From Wyeomyia smithii (Eukaryota; Arthropoda; Insecta; Diptera; Culicidae), in NCBI RefSeq assembly GCF_029784165.1, contig NC_073696.1:241970892-242034891 (forward strand): DNA of 64,000 nucleotides, in the 5' to 3' direction. The position numbers were made by a program, and so were the translations under genes. The notes under the pieces were generated by a model that worked only from the letters and a program-made list of their open reading frames with translations, did not search any database and was not told where the DNA came from. This document shows positions 34,486 through 45,455 of this stretch, piece by piece. The first letter of the stretch is position 1; each line of letters begins with the position of its first letter.

Positions 34486-35320
34486 AAGATAACTAGAACA
34501 AGATACTTAACTTCCATATTTTTCATACATTTTGAACACGACCGATTTCCGACAGTTAGTGCTGACATCTGATAACTTAAGTTCTCATAAAATTGTCACT
34601 ATGAGCAAAACCGATTTATCGTGCATAGTCCGTCATCGATCGTTAAGCTGTTCAAGATTGTATATGAGAAAGGTGTAGCAGTTCGGTCAGCTCAACTATT
34701 AAGATAACATGCAGATTAATGATATTGTCATTTTTTGCACTTAATGCTATTGCCTTATTTTTTGCATATATACGTACGAAAGAAAAGTGTGAAGTTGATT
34801 GTCAGAGTGGGGGTTTATATTGAGGAATTATATTTATTTTCAGGTCCCATTCTACCAAAACTTAAAGTTTGGAGTCGAAAACCAGGTTTCAGAACCATTG
34901 TGCATATGATCAGGTTTACCGGGATACCCGATTTTTGCTTTATTAACCTCGGCAAGAGTGGAAAACTTGGCTGTAGAGCGTGCTCATAGCAGTTATTAGG
35001 AAGTTTTGATGGTACGCTTAATTTTAAATGATGCGCCGATAATACTTGATTCTTCCGGAAAGTTTCATGTTTGAGAACTAAACATTCGTACACGTTATAT
35101 CAGTTTTCAGATGGCAGCACCGTAAAGTCGTCCACATGGATACTGAAAAAATTGTTTCACCTTTCAGCAGTCATGTCTTGGCCTTGTCGTCAGTTGATTT
35201 TGACGTTACGTATTTATCATATTAACAGTGTATAAATTAGTTCGACTTTTGCTCACGCGCAGCGACAATCATGTCCGATGATTTCTGCAAGAGTCAGGTA
35301 TCTTGTTCTAGTCATCTTTG
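34486..35320. mobile_element. MITE with 23 bp inverted ends and 7 bp target duplication
   Basis: The left end caaagataactagaacaaga is repeated inverted at the right end (tcttgttctagtcatctttg), with one mismatch over 23 bases. The direct repeat ctaccac flanks both sides (34479-34485, 35321-35327). Total 835 bp, with no coding sequence. A 7-8 bp duplication fits hAT or P-like families; class uncertain. Confidence 0.65.
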
Positions 35321-35327
35321 CTACCAC

Positions 35328-36978
35328 ATCTCTTACTGATGCTGAAGGAGGCCGCTTGTAGTATTCTCTTATCTTCCTGTTCCGCAGGGAAACCAGATGT
35401 GCAGATTCGTCTGCGACACGCAAATTTTTAGAGTCCTCAGATTTTCATTGATTCGCAGATATTTGCAGATTTTCAATAGATTTCCAGCAGATTTTTATGG
35501 TTTTCGAGCAGTTGCAGACATTTTTCAAAAACATCTGGCATTCATGCTGTCCAGTATGAGATCAGCAGGCCCAGATTTTTCTACCACGTCTCGGAAAATC
35601 CGCAAACGTATACTCTTAACCATACTTCAGTAATGCAGCTGGAACTGCTCCGACACTCACACATTCTTCTATGGCTAATTTTCTGATCAAAATACCACTC
35701 ACGGTGCCTCGTTTGTGCACAATTCGCTTTCTTTGGTCGAAAGAAGAAAGGCCACGCATTTCCAAACTTGCGTTAATCCTAGAAAGATAATCTTATTTTG
35801 ACGTTAAATTGATGCATGAATTTTAAATCATTTGAAATGCAATTTTTTGTTTAAAATTTAACAATGAGCGATCGATCATTACGGTGTCAACACATCAATA
35901 CATAACAAATACCAGAAACTTGCGAATTTTTCGAAAAACGAGAACGGATCCGCACTATTTGAATAAGAAGAGGGCAATATCAGTAAAAGTGAGGTGTCAA
36001 ATTGACGCAGACTATCTTTCTAGGGTTAAAAAGAAAGATGACATCTGTTTCCTTTTCATGTAAACAACAGGACGCAGCCAAAATTTGACTGAATACGTTA
36101 TTTGAAATGGCTGCTGATCATTAGTGTATTTATAATTTTCGAAACAGTCTATACTGTAACTTATAGTTACTGTCGACAGTACCCTGAAATAACTAACAGT
36201 ACATAAGCTTAAAAATAGTAATTGTAAAAGAAAAGTAACTTTACAGTTAGCTATTAGTGAATACTGTGCTAACCATGTTTCGCAATTCGAGTTTGTTTTT
36301 GGTTAGCGGATTAGCGATTAGCAGAACTAAATTTTGGGTTTGCGATGTCCGCTGCTACTCCTCAGATAAACAGTACAAACTACAGAATAAATTCTTTAGC
36401 TCCCATAGTGAAATTTCTTCAATTTAACATGAATGAGCCACAGAGAACAGATTGCCGAATGAAGAACGAACAGTGTGTAAAAAAGTGTGGGTGAGCGTGT
36501 GTGTGCAACGGAAAACCCCTAACAAAACACGACAGGTTTGTAAATAATGATGTCGCTACTATCGTAAAAAAATGCTTAGACGTGCTGTTTGAAGCTTGCT
36601 TAGCTATTCCTTTCGCTTATTTTGACAGTGACAATGAAAAGATAAACATTCCTCTCACCGCAAATCGTTCCATCGAGCCATTCTGAGAGCGTCGAAATGA
36701 CGCAGTATCCAACTCTCGGTTAGGTTTAATCATCATCCTGCCGGCATAAACAAAGGTGTGGCAAGGGAATTTCCAAATGTTTAGTAACCTTAGCTAAATG
36801 GCGACGCTCAGCGATCTAGCCACGTAGTTTCCCGATCTCATACACACACATTCCAGAAGTACAGTTACTATTAAAATCGCCCGGCTTCATTAGTGCCTAC
36901 AATCATTCACGACTGGCGGCAGGTAACCGTTGCAAATAAGTGCAATACTATTTTCTTCCTATAATGCGCTGCAGTTAG
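35328..36978. other. AT-rich gene-free stretch
   Basis: Nothing recognisable. A weakly palindromic zone around 36160-36260 ('cagtaactataag'-like) was seen but has no clean ends. Confidence 0.35.
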
Positions 36979-37199
36979 TCATTCCGGTGCAATTTCATCA
37001 CTCAGCAGCAGCAGATTGGACCCTGAATGACTGCCATCTGCTAATTTCAACTGTAAATCGTTATTACAGCTCCAGTAGCGGTTGTTTTTGTTGTCATCAT
37101 CGTTGAAAGGGGCGCCGTTATCATCTATTTGCGCGTCTTGGGATTTTCCAGTCATCTTGTTACCGGTCGCACTCCAGTTTCGCGTTGCCGCCGATATAC
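36979..37199 (-). CDS. Candidate terminal coding exon, unknown protein
   Basis: A minus-strand open frame follows a possible acceptor (CTTGCTCTGTAG, AG at 37201-37200) and ends at a stop at 36979. It encodes about 72 residues of acidic/polar composition, with NDDDNKNNRYW and LLLLSDEIAPE at the C-terminus. It is GC-richer than its surroundings and does not resemble a transposon protein I know. The upstream exon is not identified, so this remains a weak prediction; the open frame also runs to 37263 without the splice. Confidence 0.22.
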
Positions 37200-37264
37200 C
37201 TACAGAGCAAGGTACGGTCCTTAGAACTGTTGTTTGTGCTTGTCCGATCTTGAATGGGTACATT

Positions 37265-38330
37265 GGGTGGTATAGTACAAATCCGTGCTAAGGTTGAATA
37301 GATTTTGATTAGTAATCGAGTTCTTTACAATAATTGATGCACATCAGGCGATTTTATATCTTTACGGTACCACCCTCAAAGCTCATTCATGATCATAACT
37401 CTCAATTTTATAACCCAACTGCATACGAAACAACAATCGATTGCATGTTCAATACTCTTTAACACAGACGTTCGCAGCGAGATGTAGAAGAGGCGGCAGA
37501 AAAAAAACACTTGATAAAAGCATTAGTTAAAGAAGTATGCTGAAGTTAACTGACGTAGTCTCAAACGTAATTTTCTAAAAAGTCTATGTATTTTAACGTA
37601 AACTTGGTTTAAAACATTGTAGTTCAGAAACGACGAAGATAAATGAATGAAGCCTAAACAACATGAAATTATGTTATCTTCCGTAAACCTCAAAACGAAA
37701 ATCCTGCGCACGGCTGTGCCCTCAGATTACACACAATTGTATTCCGCAATTTGCGTGTGACAATGTGCTTTCCAAGATCACATAATTCAACGATCAATGA
37801 CAAATATCAACCAGAGATAAGTGTTTTTTTTTTGTTATTGACTGGAGGAAGGAGGGGATGCCATTCAGCTTTCCTTCCTTTCCCTAAGCAATGTGGGGGC
37901 GAGTGGTTTTTGTGTTTTTTTTTCTCTCAACCACATGTGGGCTATAATGCAGCCAGCTGCATCGAAACAAAATGCAGATATCAGCGCAGTTACGTGCGCA
38001 GACAGATAGACAGACATGCATGCAACAGTCACAATAATGTAAATGTGGCCCAACCTAGGCTAGGCGTACAAACTTCATGCCGGCGCGGCGGTGCCTAGCG
38101 GAACTCGGAACAAGCCGGAATTGGAAGGGAAACCAAACAAACGCACGTAAAGTTGCACGGTGCGGTATGTTGGGAAGTTGTCGGAAGATGAGTCATAATT
38201 GAATGTAAATTAAGCTTTTACTGGTGGACGAGTCGCCGCCGCCAGTTCGGCTAAAGCGTGTTCGAGGTTGTAGCTTCGAGCTGGCTTCACTGCTGCACTG
38301 TTGGGGTTGTTAGTATGAGGTCTAGGTTTG
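37265..38330. other. Intergenic or leader region
   Basis: Moderately GC-rich from 37.75 to 38.33 kb. On the minus strand an ATG-free stretch of about 140 bases follows the TATA-like site at 38365 before a 33-codon frame (38198 downward). No exon is firmly supported. Confidence 0.25.
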
Positions 38331-38359
38331 GTAGATGCAATTGCCGTCTGAAGGCAGCT

Positions 38360-38365
38360 CTTATA
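38360..38365 (-). promoter_or_regulatory. Candidate TATA box on the minus strand
   Basis: TATAAG read on the minus strand, with a weak initiator-like GCATCT about 29 bases downstream (A at 38336), followed by GC-richer DNA without an early ATG. It could drive the candidate exon at 36979-37199. No other support. Confidence 0.22.
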
Positions 38366-38419
38366 CTACATTACTACTATAATGCAGCAAGTAGATCGTT
38401 CCAGTGATTGATTGAGGTT

Positions 38420-39073
38420 TATTCGATACTGGTATATTGAATGAAACATTCACAGATGTTTCTGAGAAAAAACTTAAAAAACATTGAATTTTTTATGGTC
38501 TCGAGAAATGTCCATTTTGCCCATCACAATAGACCATAATAATAGACGCAGCGAGTCAAATCCCAACAAAAATATGCCCATTTTTCTTTTGACAGCTTTT
38601 TAATTTGTTTCTCGTCGCAGGTGATGTTCGGGCAAATTACGTGTAAACTAGTAAGCCATATTTCACTTTATTTAACCTTTAAAAATTTAATCTATGGACT
38701 GTTATAACATTATACATTGTTGTTCATTAAAGAAATATTTGAAATTGAAATAAAATCCCACACTGAACCATTTTGTTAAACTAAGTTTAAGTTATACTTA
38801 AAAAATAAGTTCCTTAAAATGAGATATTCGTTGCTTTCAAAAAAAAAATTAAGCATGTTTGAAAAAAAAAAAACAGTTTCTGTCTGTCCAATTTGAAAAG
38901 GCAAATTTCTCAGCAACGGGTGGATAAGCTTTTGCGTTAAACAGTTTCTGGAAGAAAAGTTACTTTTAAAGTTAATTAAAGAGGAGAATGTTATAAGCCA
39001 ATAGCATTTGATTGCATTCGAAAATTGAGTTACACGGGGTAATTCAACTTTGAATGCTGAATAACGTTGTATC
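38420..39073. other. AT-rich gene-free stretch
   Basis: No exon or clear element recognised. Confidence 0.35.
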
Positions 39074-39312
39074 AAGGTGAAATTGTGTTGAACCACAAAG
39101 GGCCGATTTCGAGCCATCACTTCGAATTTTCAAAAGCACAAGACTCGGAAATAGTTAATGCATTATCTATGAAACGATACTGCTTCACCGCAGCAAGCAT
39201 AAAATAGCGTTTTCATAGATGATGCGTTAGTTGTAACCGAGCCTTGTACCCTTAAAAATTCGAAATAATGGCTCGAAGGCGGCCATTTATGGCTTCAATA
39301 CCATTTCACCTT
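39074..39312. mobile_element. Near-perfect palindromic MITE, 239 bp
   Basis: The left half aaggtgaaattgtgttgaac...tcgagccatcacttcgaatt...tatctatgaaacg is mirrored by the right half (cgttttcatagatga...aattcgaaataatggctcga...ccatttcacctt). The ends are aaggtgaaat and its complement. Target duplication unclear. Confidence 0.65.
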
Positions 39313-39462
39313 AAAAATGGACTTTTTACAAATGGTGATATAAAAAAAAACAAGACAAATAATTGAGTTCATTAAGACAGACAGTGTATACAGCTGGGGA
39401 AGCGAAAAATAAGCGAAATGAAAAATATGAAACAGACTTGGAAAAACATACCGCATCCAGAC

Positions 39463-39475
39463 GGGACTTGAACCC
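39463..39475 (-). promoter_or_regulatory. tRNA-like B box (GGGTTCAAGTCCC), left arm
   Basis: A consensus pol III B box within a sequence shared in inverted orientation with 43539-43551. It belongs to a tRNA-derived repeat rather than a functional tRNA; no cloverleaf was found. Confidence 0.5.
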
Positions 39476-39984
39476 ACAATATACCTGTCTCCGGCATGGT
39501 GTTAGAGAATAGATCGAGCTACAATACGCAACCCAGTTTGCGTCAATTGTACTTGTAGTTGCTGAGCAGTAGCGTAGCTAGGGGGGTGCGGTTGGTGCGG
39601 TCCGCACCAGGCCTACCAGTCAAGGGGTCCCAAAATCTTGCAAACACCGAACCGGTCAACCTGTCCATCTGAACTTAACCTCATGTATTTGTGCTCGTCA
39701 CTTTGCTCTCGTGATCCACATGGACAAAGTATACGTGATACCGATGTTCATTTTACTATGATTCGTGATTCGACTGACGCCGAAGTTGACTGTTTTGCGA
39801 TCGCAGAAAACATTCGATGCAACGTGGAAACACGCAACGAAGGAACGATTTTTTGCAATCCTGAAAACCAGACTTGGTAAAGCACGCACCGCACTAGAGG
39901 CGGAACAAAAATTGAGCTCTTGCTTTCTAGGTATCACGCACTTGAGCTGGGTGCTTCGGTCGATGATTCGGCACGCGAAGAATA

Positions 39985-40235
39985 AAGAATAGCACCAAAG
40001 CAAAGCAAAAGCAAAGCAAAGCCTTGGTGCTACATTCCGTATCGGAACTCGACCTTCTGTTTATTATACACTGACTTCGCAGCCAACTGTTAAGTGTACA
40101 GGACAATTGCGGGGCTAGCGCTACGATCCTACTGACACTAACAGTCTCTCCCGAGCCGAGACTCGAACCTACGACGACTGGCTTGTTAGGCCACCATCGT
40201 ACCTCGAGACCAGCTGGGAGAGTTGAGATATAGCT
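39985..40235 (-). mobile_element. Feilai-like SINE
   Basis: On the minus strand a tRNA-related head with GTGGCCTAACAAGCC and the B box AGGTTCGAGTCTC leads into a tRNA-unrelated body (tgtcagtaggatcgtagcgc, cgatacggaatgtagcacca) and a tail of GCTTTGCTTT repeats at 39997-40021. The repeat gaagaata flanks it (39977-39984 and 40236-40243). This structure matches my recollection of the Aedes SINE Feilai. Confidence 0.75.
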
Positions 40236-40884
40236 GAAGAATACCACCACAGAGCGGATATCTCTTCATTGGTGTTTTCCTAAAGTTACATAGAGCGCAC
40301 GGTGTAGTCCCGAATTATTTTGCTTGCTTTTTTGCTTCGTGGCATCTCCGTCTTCTTGTACTCTGCTTCTCGTTGCTATGTATATTACACGTTACAGTTA
40401 GTGCAGAGGGTGCCACATAAGATGATAATACGCTCGTGGTGCTTGGTTTTTTTTAATTTGGCGATGTCACCGAGCGGCTCGGAGCGGTGTTTTTACCAAG
40501 TCTGGAAAACGCTGTCTATCTGTGTTGCTGTGTGGCTAACAAAAACATGAAACAGAGCGAGGGAAATAATCTGCGTTCACCCGAGATTATATGCACCCGA
40601 AAACAGTTGGCACTAAGTTAAAGTTGATCAAGTTTCTCTAAGTTAAAGTTGATCAAGAACTATTTGAGGTCAACGATGAGTACCTTGAGATTAACAAACT
40701 ATGCCATTTTATCAATCGAACGTGAAATCACTGATTCCATTTATTTTGAATCTGTAATTTCTGATTTTGCCAACCAAACGGCTCGGAAAGTGAGTATCTA
40801 AATACCTAATTAATGATTTTGCGGACAACGGAATAAATACACGGTGACAAAAAAGTCCGGTCACACTTTTTTGGGGTCGCCTGT

Positions 40885-42000
40885 ACTGCCCCTGTTTACA
40901 TAGTTGACGTAAGAGCCAAAATGACCAAAATGCACTTTTTCGTTGATTCAGCTTCCTTTACCTAAGATACACACACTACAAACAAAAAGGAAACCATTTT
41001 GTTCTGAAACTTTTGAGAAATATTGGAAAAACGTTTTGGCGTAACTGCCAATTGGTTTTAAAAACTGGCGTCACTCCATACAAGGTGCAATTGTTTATAT
41101 TAAGTCGTTTTATTCGACTATCTAACTACTGTCTGTTTGTCTAAGTTAAGTCGTTTAATTCGACAAATATTCCATGGAAAGGGGTAAAGGGGAAAGTGGA
41201 ATTGAATAATTGTATTGTATATGATTATTTTTACAAAACACTCAGCCTCAGGAAGGTGTAAAGTCACCGTGTCCTTTCCCCCAACTAGTTGGTATTTGAA
41301 TCAGATGAAATAATTGAAACGTGTGTGTATTATACGGTGGGTAAACCTAATCGATTTGCCAGAACGTTTTAAGGGTTCTATTTGGGGCCCAAAACAATCC
41401 TGACACTACCGGAAGTGGATTAATCGATAGTGGATTAATCGATAGCGATAGCTAACGAGTAATCCATATCCGTTAGGTTTAGCATTGTCTGGGGGCCTAA
41501 ATTGAACCAAAGAAAAACTTTGTCCTGGCTCTGTGCTGTCAAGTTTGCATTTTTCCATGTAACGATTACCCACCTTAGCGTAAAAGTAAGTCTTTATGCA
41601 TGTGTTTGTGTGTTTGTATGTGTGTTTGTGCGTGTTTATCTAATTGAAACTGCCGATGGACAATAACTGACGTTTGACCGAAACACGATTGATAAAACTG
41701 AATCAATTGCGAGGCAGAGTAGGAAGTAGTCAAGTTTTTACGCCAAGCTATGCGAACAATCTGCGAGAAAAATACATGTTTATTCGCATAAACTGGCGTA
41801 GCGGTTTTTCTGGATCAATTACCACGGGCCGACTCGTATAATCCATGGGGCCTCTTTTCAAACATCAATCTTCATAAAATTGACAGACTATTTTGTTGAA
41901 ATTGTATCTCAATATAATGATTTGGGTTAAAATAACAAAAACGCGTTTTTCTCGCAATGATGGTGTTGGTTGTTACGTCAACTATGTAAACAGGGGCAGT
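40885..42000. mobile_element. Non-coding element nested in the mariner, 28 bp perfect inverted ends
   Basis: Bases 40885-40912 (starting actgcccctgtttacatagt) are repeated exactly, inverted, at 41973-42000. The interior contains short tandem motifs (ttaagtcgtttaattcgaca-like, and tggattaatcgatag twice) and a gt-rich microsatellite at about 41605-41640, but no coding sequence. Target duplication unclear. Confidence 0.65.
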
Positions 42001-42119
42001 GTAGCCTACACGTTGTATCACTCTGATATCATCTATATGACAAATGAAAGGGTTAACTTTGCTGCCCAAAGTGGCAGAGTTTCGTTTCTGTGCAGTTTGT
42101 TTACATTGAGTTGTGAGCC

Positions 42120-43037
42120 ATGGCAGAGTTAAGAGCAGCTGTTATCGCTGAATATGTGAAAGGGTACAAACTCGGACACATATTCAAACACCTAAAACCG
42201 CTCGGAATCAACCGGAAATTCGTGTACCGGACCATAAATCTGTACCTAGAGACCGGAGGCACCGAGGACAAGGCACGATCTGGACGACCAAGGTCTGTGA
42301 GAACTCCAAGGCTGAAAAAGATTATACGAGACCGGATTCATGAAGCTGGCCAGGAACCTTAAAATGAACCGAGAATCATTCCGCCTGCTTCTGCGCAAGG
42401 ATTTAAAACTTACACCGTACAAAAAACAGATGGTTCATGGGGTTACCAAAGCTACAAAGGAGCAAACAGTCAATCGCCAAAATGATCGAGTTTGGAGTGT
42501 GAGCCTCGAGCAAGCTCCTGCGGACAAGCTGAACGTTTCCCGGTTTCAAAATAAGACGTGATGGTTTGGGGAGTCATTTGCAAGAGAGGTAAACTGCCTC
42601 TTATTTTTATCGATAAAGGGGTCAAAATCAACGCAGTGTACTACCTGGACACGGTTTTGAACAAAAATTTTCTGCCTCAAGCTGAACTATTGTTTGAAGA
42701 CGATTACTACTGCTTCCAGTAAGATGGCGCCCCATCCCACACCGCAAAGGTTGTTCCGGCGTGGTGTGAGGAAAACTTGACCGATTTCATTTCGAAGAAT
42801 GAATGACCTCCGTCACCTCCGGATCTGAATCCACTGGATTATTTCGTGTGGGGATACATGATGTCGAGGCTGAACGACTATAAAATAACAAATTTGGAGC
42901 AATTCAAGCGAGTTATCACGAAAATCTGGGACGCGATGCCGATGGAGCACGTGCGCGCCGCTTGCGACGACTTTCCGAGACGTCTGAAGCTGGTTCGATC
43001 AGAGAAAGGTGGTGTAATTCCGAGATATCGTCTGTGA
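42120..43037 (+). pseudogene. Mariner/Tc1-family transposase, broken
   Basis: Begins MAELRAAVIAEYVKGYK with a helix-turn-helix region (SGRPRSVRTPRLKKII). A frameshift near 42360 follows, then VMVWGVICKRGKLPLIFIDK, a QDGAPSH box holding the second catalytic Asp but preceded by a stop, and PDLNPLDYFVWGYM with the third catalytic Asp. The segment that should contain the first catalytic Asp is missing (the sequence jumps from TVNRQ to NDRVWS), so an internal deletion is likely. Ends SEKGGVIPRYRL. Inactive. Confidence 0.75.
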
Positions 43038-43325
43038 AGTATCTTTATGAGTTACTGAATAAAGCTATGAAAGCCAGATTCAGATTTTCTTCTTATTCTT
43101 TGAAATATTGAGATTTTCCTGTGTGACTTTTTTGTCACCCTGTAAGTAGAAAAATCTAAGTTTTTGTTTGTCTCAATTTATTTAATGGAAGAAAAACTGC
43201 CCAGTCATTTTTGTTACCGCACCAGGCCCACCAAACCATAGCTAGGCCACTGTTGCTGAGTAATAGGAGTTTGAAGGTCATTTTTCGAAGTAAAATCTTA
43301 TTTCTCCCCGCCGGGAATGGGTTAA

Positions 43326-43498
43326 ACTACTGGGACGGTGGTACTGTTCCAGAATCTATAATCGTATCACATTCCACTGCCGCCTATTCTATTGCTAACT
43401 CCTATCAACTACACATACTGCTGTGCAGGCGTTATTTTGCGACTGAAAGGAATTTGATACGAATATAAATTCTGAAACAGTAGCACCGTCCCAGTAGT
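43326..43498. mobile_element. piggyBac-type MITE with TTAA target duplication
   Basis: The left end actactgggacggtggtact and the right end (agtagcaccgtcccagtagt) are inverted repeats extending about 45 bases with few mismatches. TTAA lies at both borders (43322-43325, 43499-43502). It splits a tRNA-like repeat that continues after 43503. Confidence 0.7.
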
Positions 43499-43538
43499 TT
43501 AATGGAATAAAACACCATTTTGGAGACAGGGAGACTGC

Positions 43539-43551
43539 GGGTTCAAGTCCC
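43539..43551 (+). promoter_or_regulatory. tRNA-like B box (GGGTTCAAGTCCC), right arm
   Basis: The inverted counterpart of 39463-39475, in sequence 'ctgcgggttcaagtcccgtc'. Part of a tRNA-derived repeat. Confidence 0.5.
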
Positions 43552-43784
43552 GTCTGGATGCGGTATTTTTTCCAAGTCTGTATCATATTTTTCAATGTTG
43601 ACGGGTAAAAAATCGTCAAAAAAATCGAATATAGTTCGAAAAATGGAACAGATGATTGAGTTTAATAAATTTCCCATGGAAGGGATATTAGCTTACATAC
43701 AAAAAAATCCAGCGATCTTTCGTCAGTTAATTATGCGTGTGGGCATACTGTTGAGTTTCTTTTTCGTTTTATTAAATAATCCCC

Positions 43785-45065
43785 CCTCAGTTTTCGTGAC
43801 AAAATTTTTGGAATAGATCTTACGCCTCAGGTTTGCTCAGAAATTCTCGATGGGACGCAGCAGGGGGACTTTGGGCGGGCTCACCGATTTAGGTACCACA
43901 TCGATATTCAGCCGCTTCATCTCCTCCAACGATCGCTTCGAGTAGTGGGCCGGCGCCAGATCCGGCCAGAACACCCGCGTCTTCGCCCTTATGGTATTTC
44001 TTGATGAACGACACTACTCCCGGCAGGCACTTCGTATCATAAGCACAGACTAACAGACGTAACACTGGAAACAATCTCCATCGTCACAAAAAACGATCAT
44101 TTCAAATTTTCATTCAAATAACAGTCGTTGCGCGACAACGCCGTCTGTCTTGCTATCTCATACATTTTCGTAGTTTCCTATTTGAAGCATGCACGTACGC
44201 TAGCGCTGTTGTCGGGATACAGGACGTAGCGCGAACACAGCAGCAGGTGGTGCTACTGTTGCTTACGTAAACTACTATTATTATCCGAACGATGGATTGA
44301 TTGATTATTTGTTTTAAGTGATATGTCTATTAGTCTGGGCAATAAGTATCCCCATTCACTACCAGTCCGGAGCAAAAGAAGAGCGGCATCCTCTTCTTGC
44401 GGATTGTCAGCCACAGCAACACACTCTTGGGTAAAATAAACTTCAGCTCGGAGCTCACTGCCTTCGTGAAGTAGGTAAAATACGAAACGCCCTGTCAGTC
44501 GTTACCATCCAGAGTGAGACAGGTCTCGTCGTCCATCACCACCGTCACGTAGTAATCCACCGAGGAAATCGACTTGAACTCCTTATTCTGCTGCGTTATT
44601 GCCTGCAGCTCCGAGACCAGTGAACAGGGCTACCGCTTCATGACATGTACGTCCATGTTACGCCGACGGGGTCATCGGCCGTCCGGAACCGAAATTTCTT
44701 TCGATGCTCTGCTTGTTGTCCAAGAGTGCCAAGATGTAGATGCCGGAACGAGCTTATCCGGCGCCCTCAAAGTACAGCTCGATGTCCGTTTTCGACGCGG
44801 TGGGACACCCTTCTTTGAATGCGCACACTTCTGAACGGAGTAGCTTCACTATTTTCGCCATCACTCTTACCCTAATGACTGATAGGGCTGTCATTTTTTT
44901 TCTGCTGACTCATGGGTTGCTATGATTGATGCTGCAAGGGTAGTTTCGTCAGTGCATGTAATGGTAAACCAATGAAAAATCGGCAACTTTGTTCCATTAT
45001 TTTGACTTTTAAGTAACGTAAATGATGTTTTTGGCTCTTGGTCCGGTTTGGTTGCACCCTGACCA
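43785..45065 (-). pseudogene. Mariner (D37E-type) transposase remnant, copy 2
   Basis: In fragments on the minus strand: SEVCAFKEGCP and ARSGIYILALLDNKQSIE near the N-terminus (44850-44680), VVMDDETCLTLDG with the first catalytic Asp near 44530, IKKYHKGEDA and SLEEMKRLNIDVVP near 44000-43900 after several frameshifts, and PIENF then ANLRRKIYSKNFVTKTEG around the last catalytic Glu at 43850-43795. An insertion of about 250 bases interrupts it at about 44055-44340. Family known from mosquitoes as ITmD37E; assignment by recalled motif similarity. Confidence 0.65.
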
Positions 45066-45380
45066 TATTGTGACACGTATCTTCTACTCAGTTTTTAATC
45101 AGTTATAACTACAATTTTATAAAACAGGCTTATGCAGAACTGTTTAACCAACTTTATTAAAATATTATTTAGAGCAAACATAGTCTATAAACGAAACCGT
45201 TCAAATACGGCTAAGAGCTCCCACAACAGTTCAACTGATAATAAAAAAAGACATAAAATACTTCAATTATGGAATTGGTAGAACGCTCATCTGAACTCTG
45301 AGATAGGATGAATATAAAGTAGAACAAAAATGGTTGAAATGATTTCAAATGATGATATAACATCAACAGTGAGAAATGTG

Positions 45381-45455
45381 AAATAAAACCTTTCAGAAAA
45401 ATGAAAAATATGTTAGATGCTCGACATTTTTTTATCTTTCTGAAAGGTTTTATTT
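45381..45455. repeat. Perfect 19 bp inverted repeat, 37-base loop
   Basis: Arms aaataaaacctttcagaaa (45381-45399) and its exact complement at 45437-45455. No flanking gene. A partial third copy of the arm motif follows at about 45457-45475. Confidence 0.7.

Larger units (their letters stand above)
40840..43142 (+). mobile_element. Mariner-like element with nested insertion, TA target duplication
   Basis: The terminal inverted repeats share ggtgacaaaaaagtc (left from 40840; right, inverted, ending 43142), flanked by TA at 40838-40839 and 43143-43144. The span is 2303 bp, but a 1.1 kb element sits in its left part (40885-42000); without it about 1.19 kb remains, a normal mariner size. It carries a decayed transposase at 42120-43037. 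Confidence 0.75.
39400..43620. repeat. Large inverted-repeat arrangement enclosing several insertions
   Basis: Left-arm blocks in order (acagacttggaaaaa, ccgcatccagacgggacttg, atggtgtt, ttgctgagcagtagcgtagc) recur inverted in the same order in the right arm (43620 down to about 43240). Between the arms lie Feilai, a mariner and its nested element. The right arm is further split by the TTAA MITE. A foldback element that later collected insertions is the simplest reading. Confidence 0.45.

Noticed and set aside
41605..41640. gt-rich microsatellite as a regulatory element
   Set aside because: A simple repeat inside a nested mobile element; no gene nearby.
43539..43551. A functional tRNA gene
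   Set aside because: Only the B box and adjacent bases match; no consistent cloverleaf or acceptor stem, and the sequence recurs inverted at 39463.
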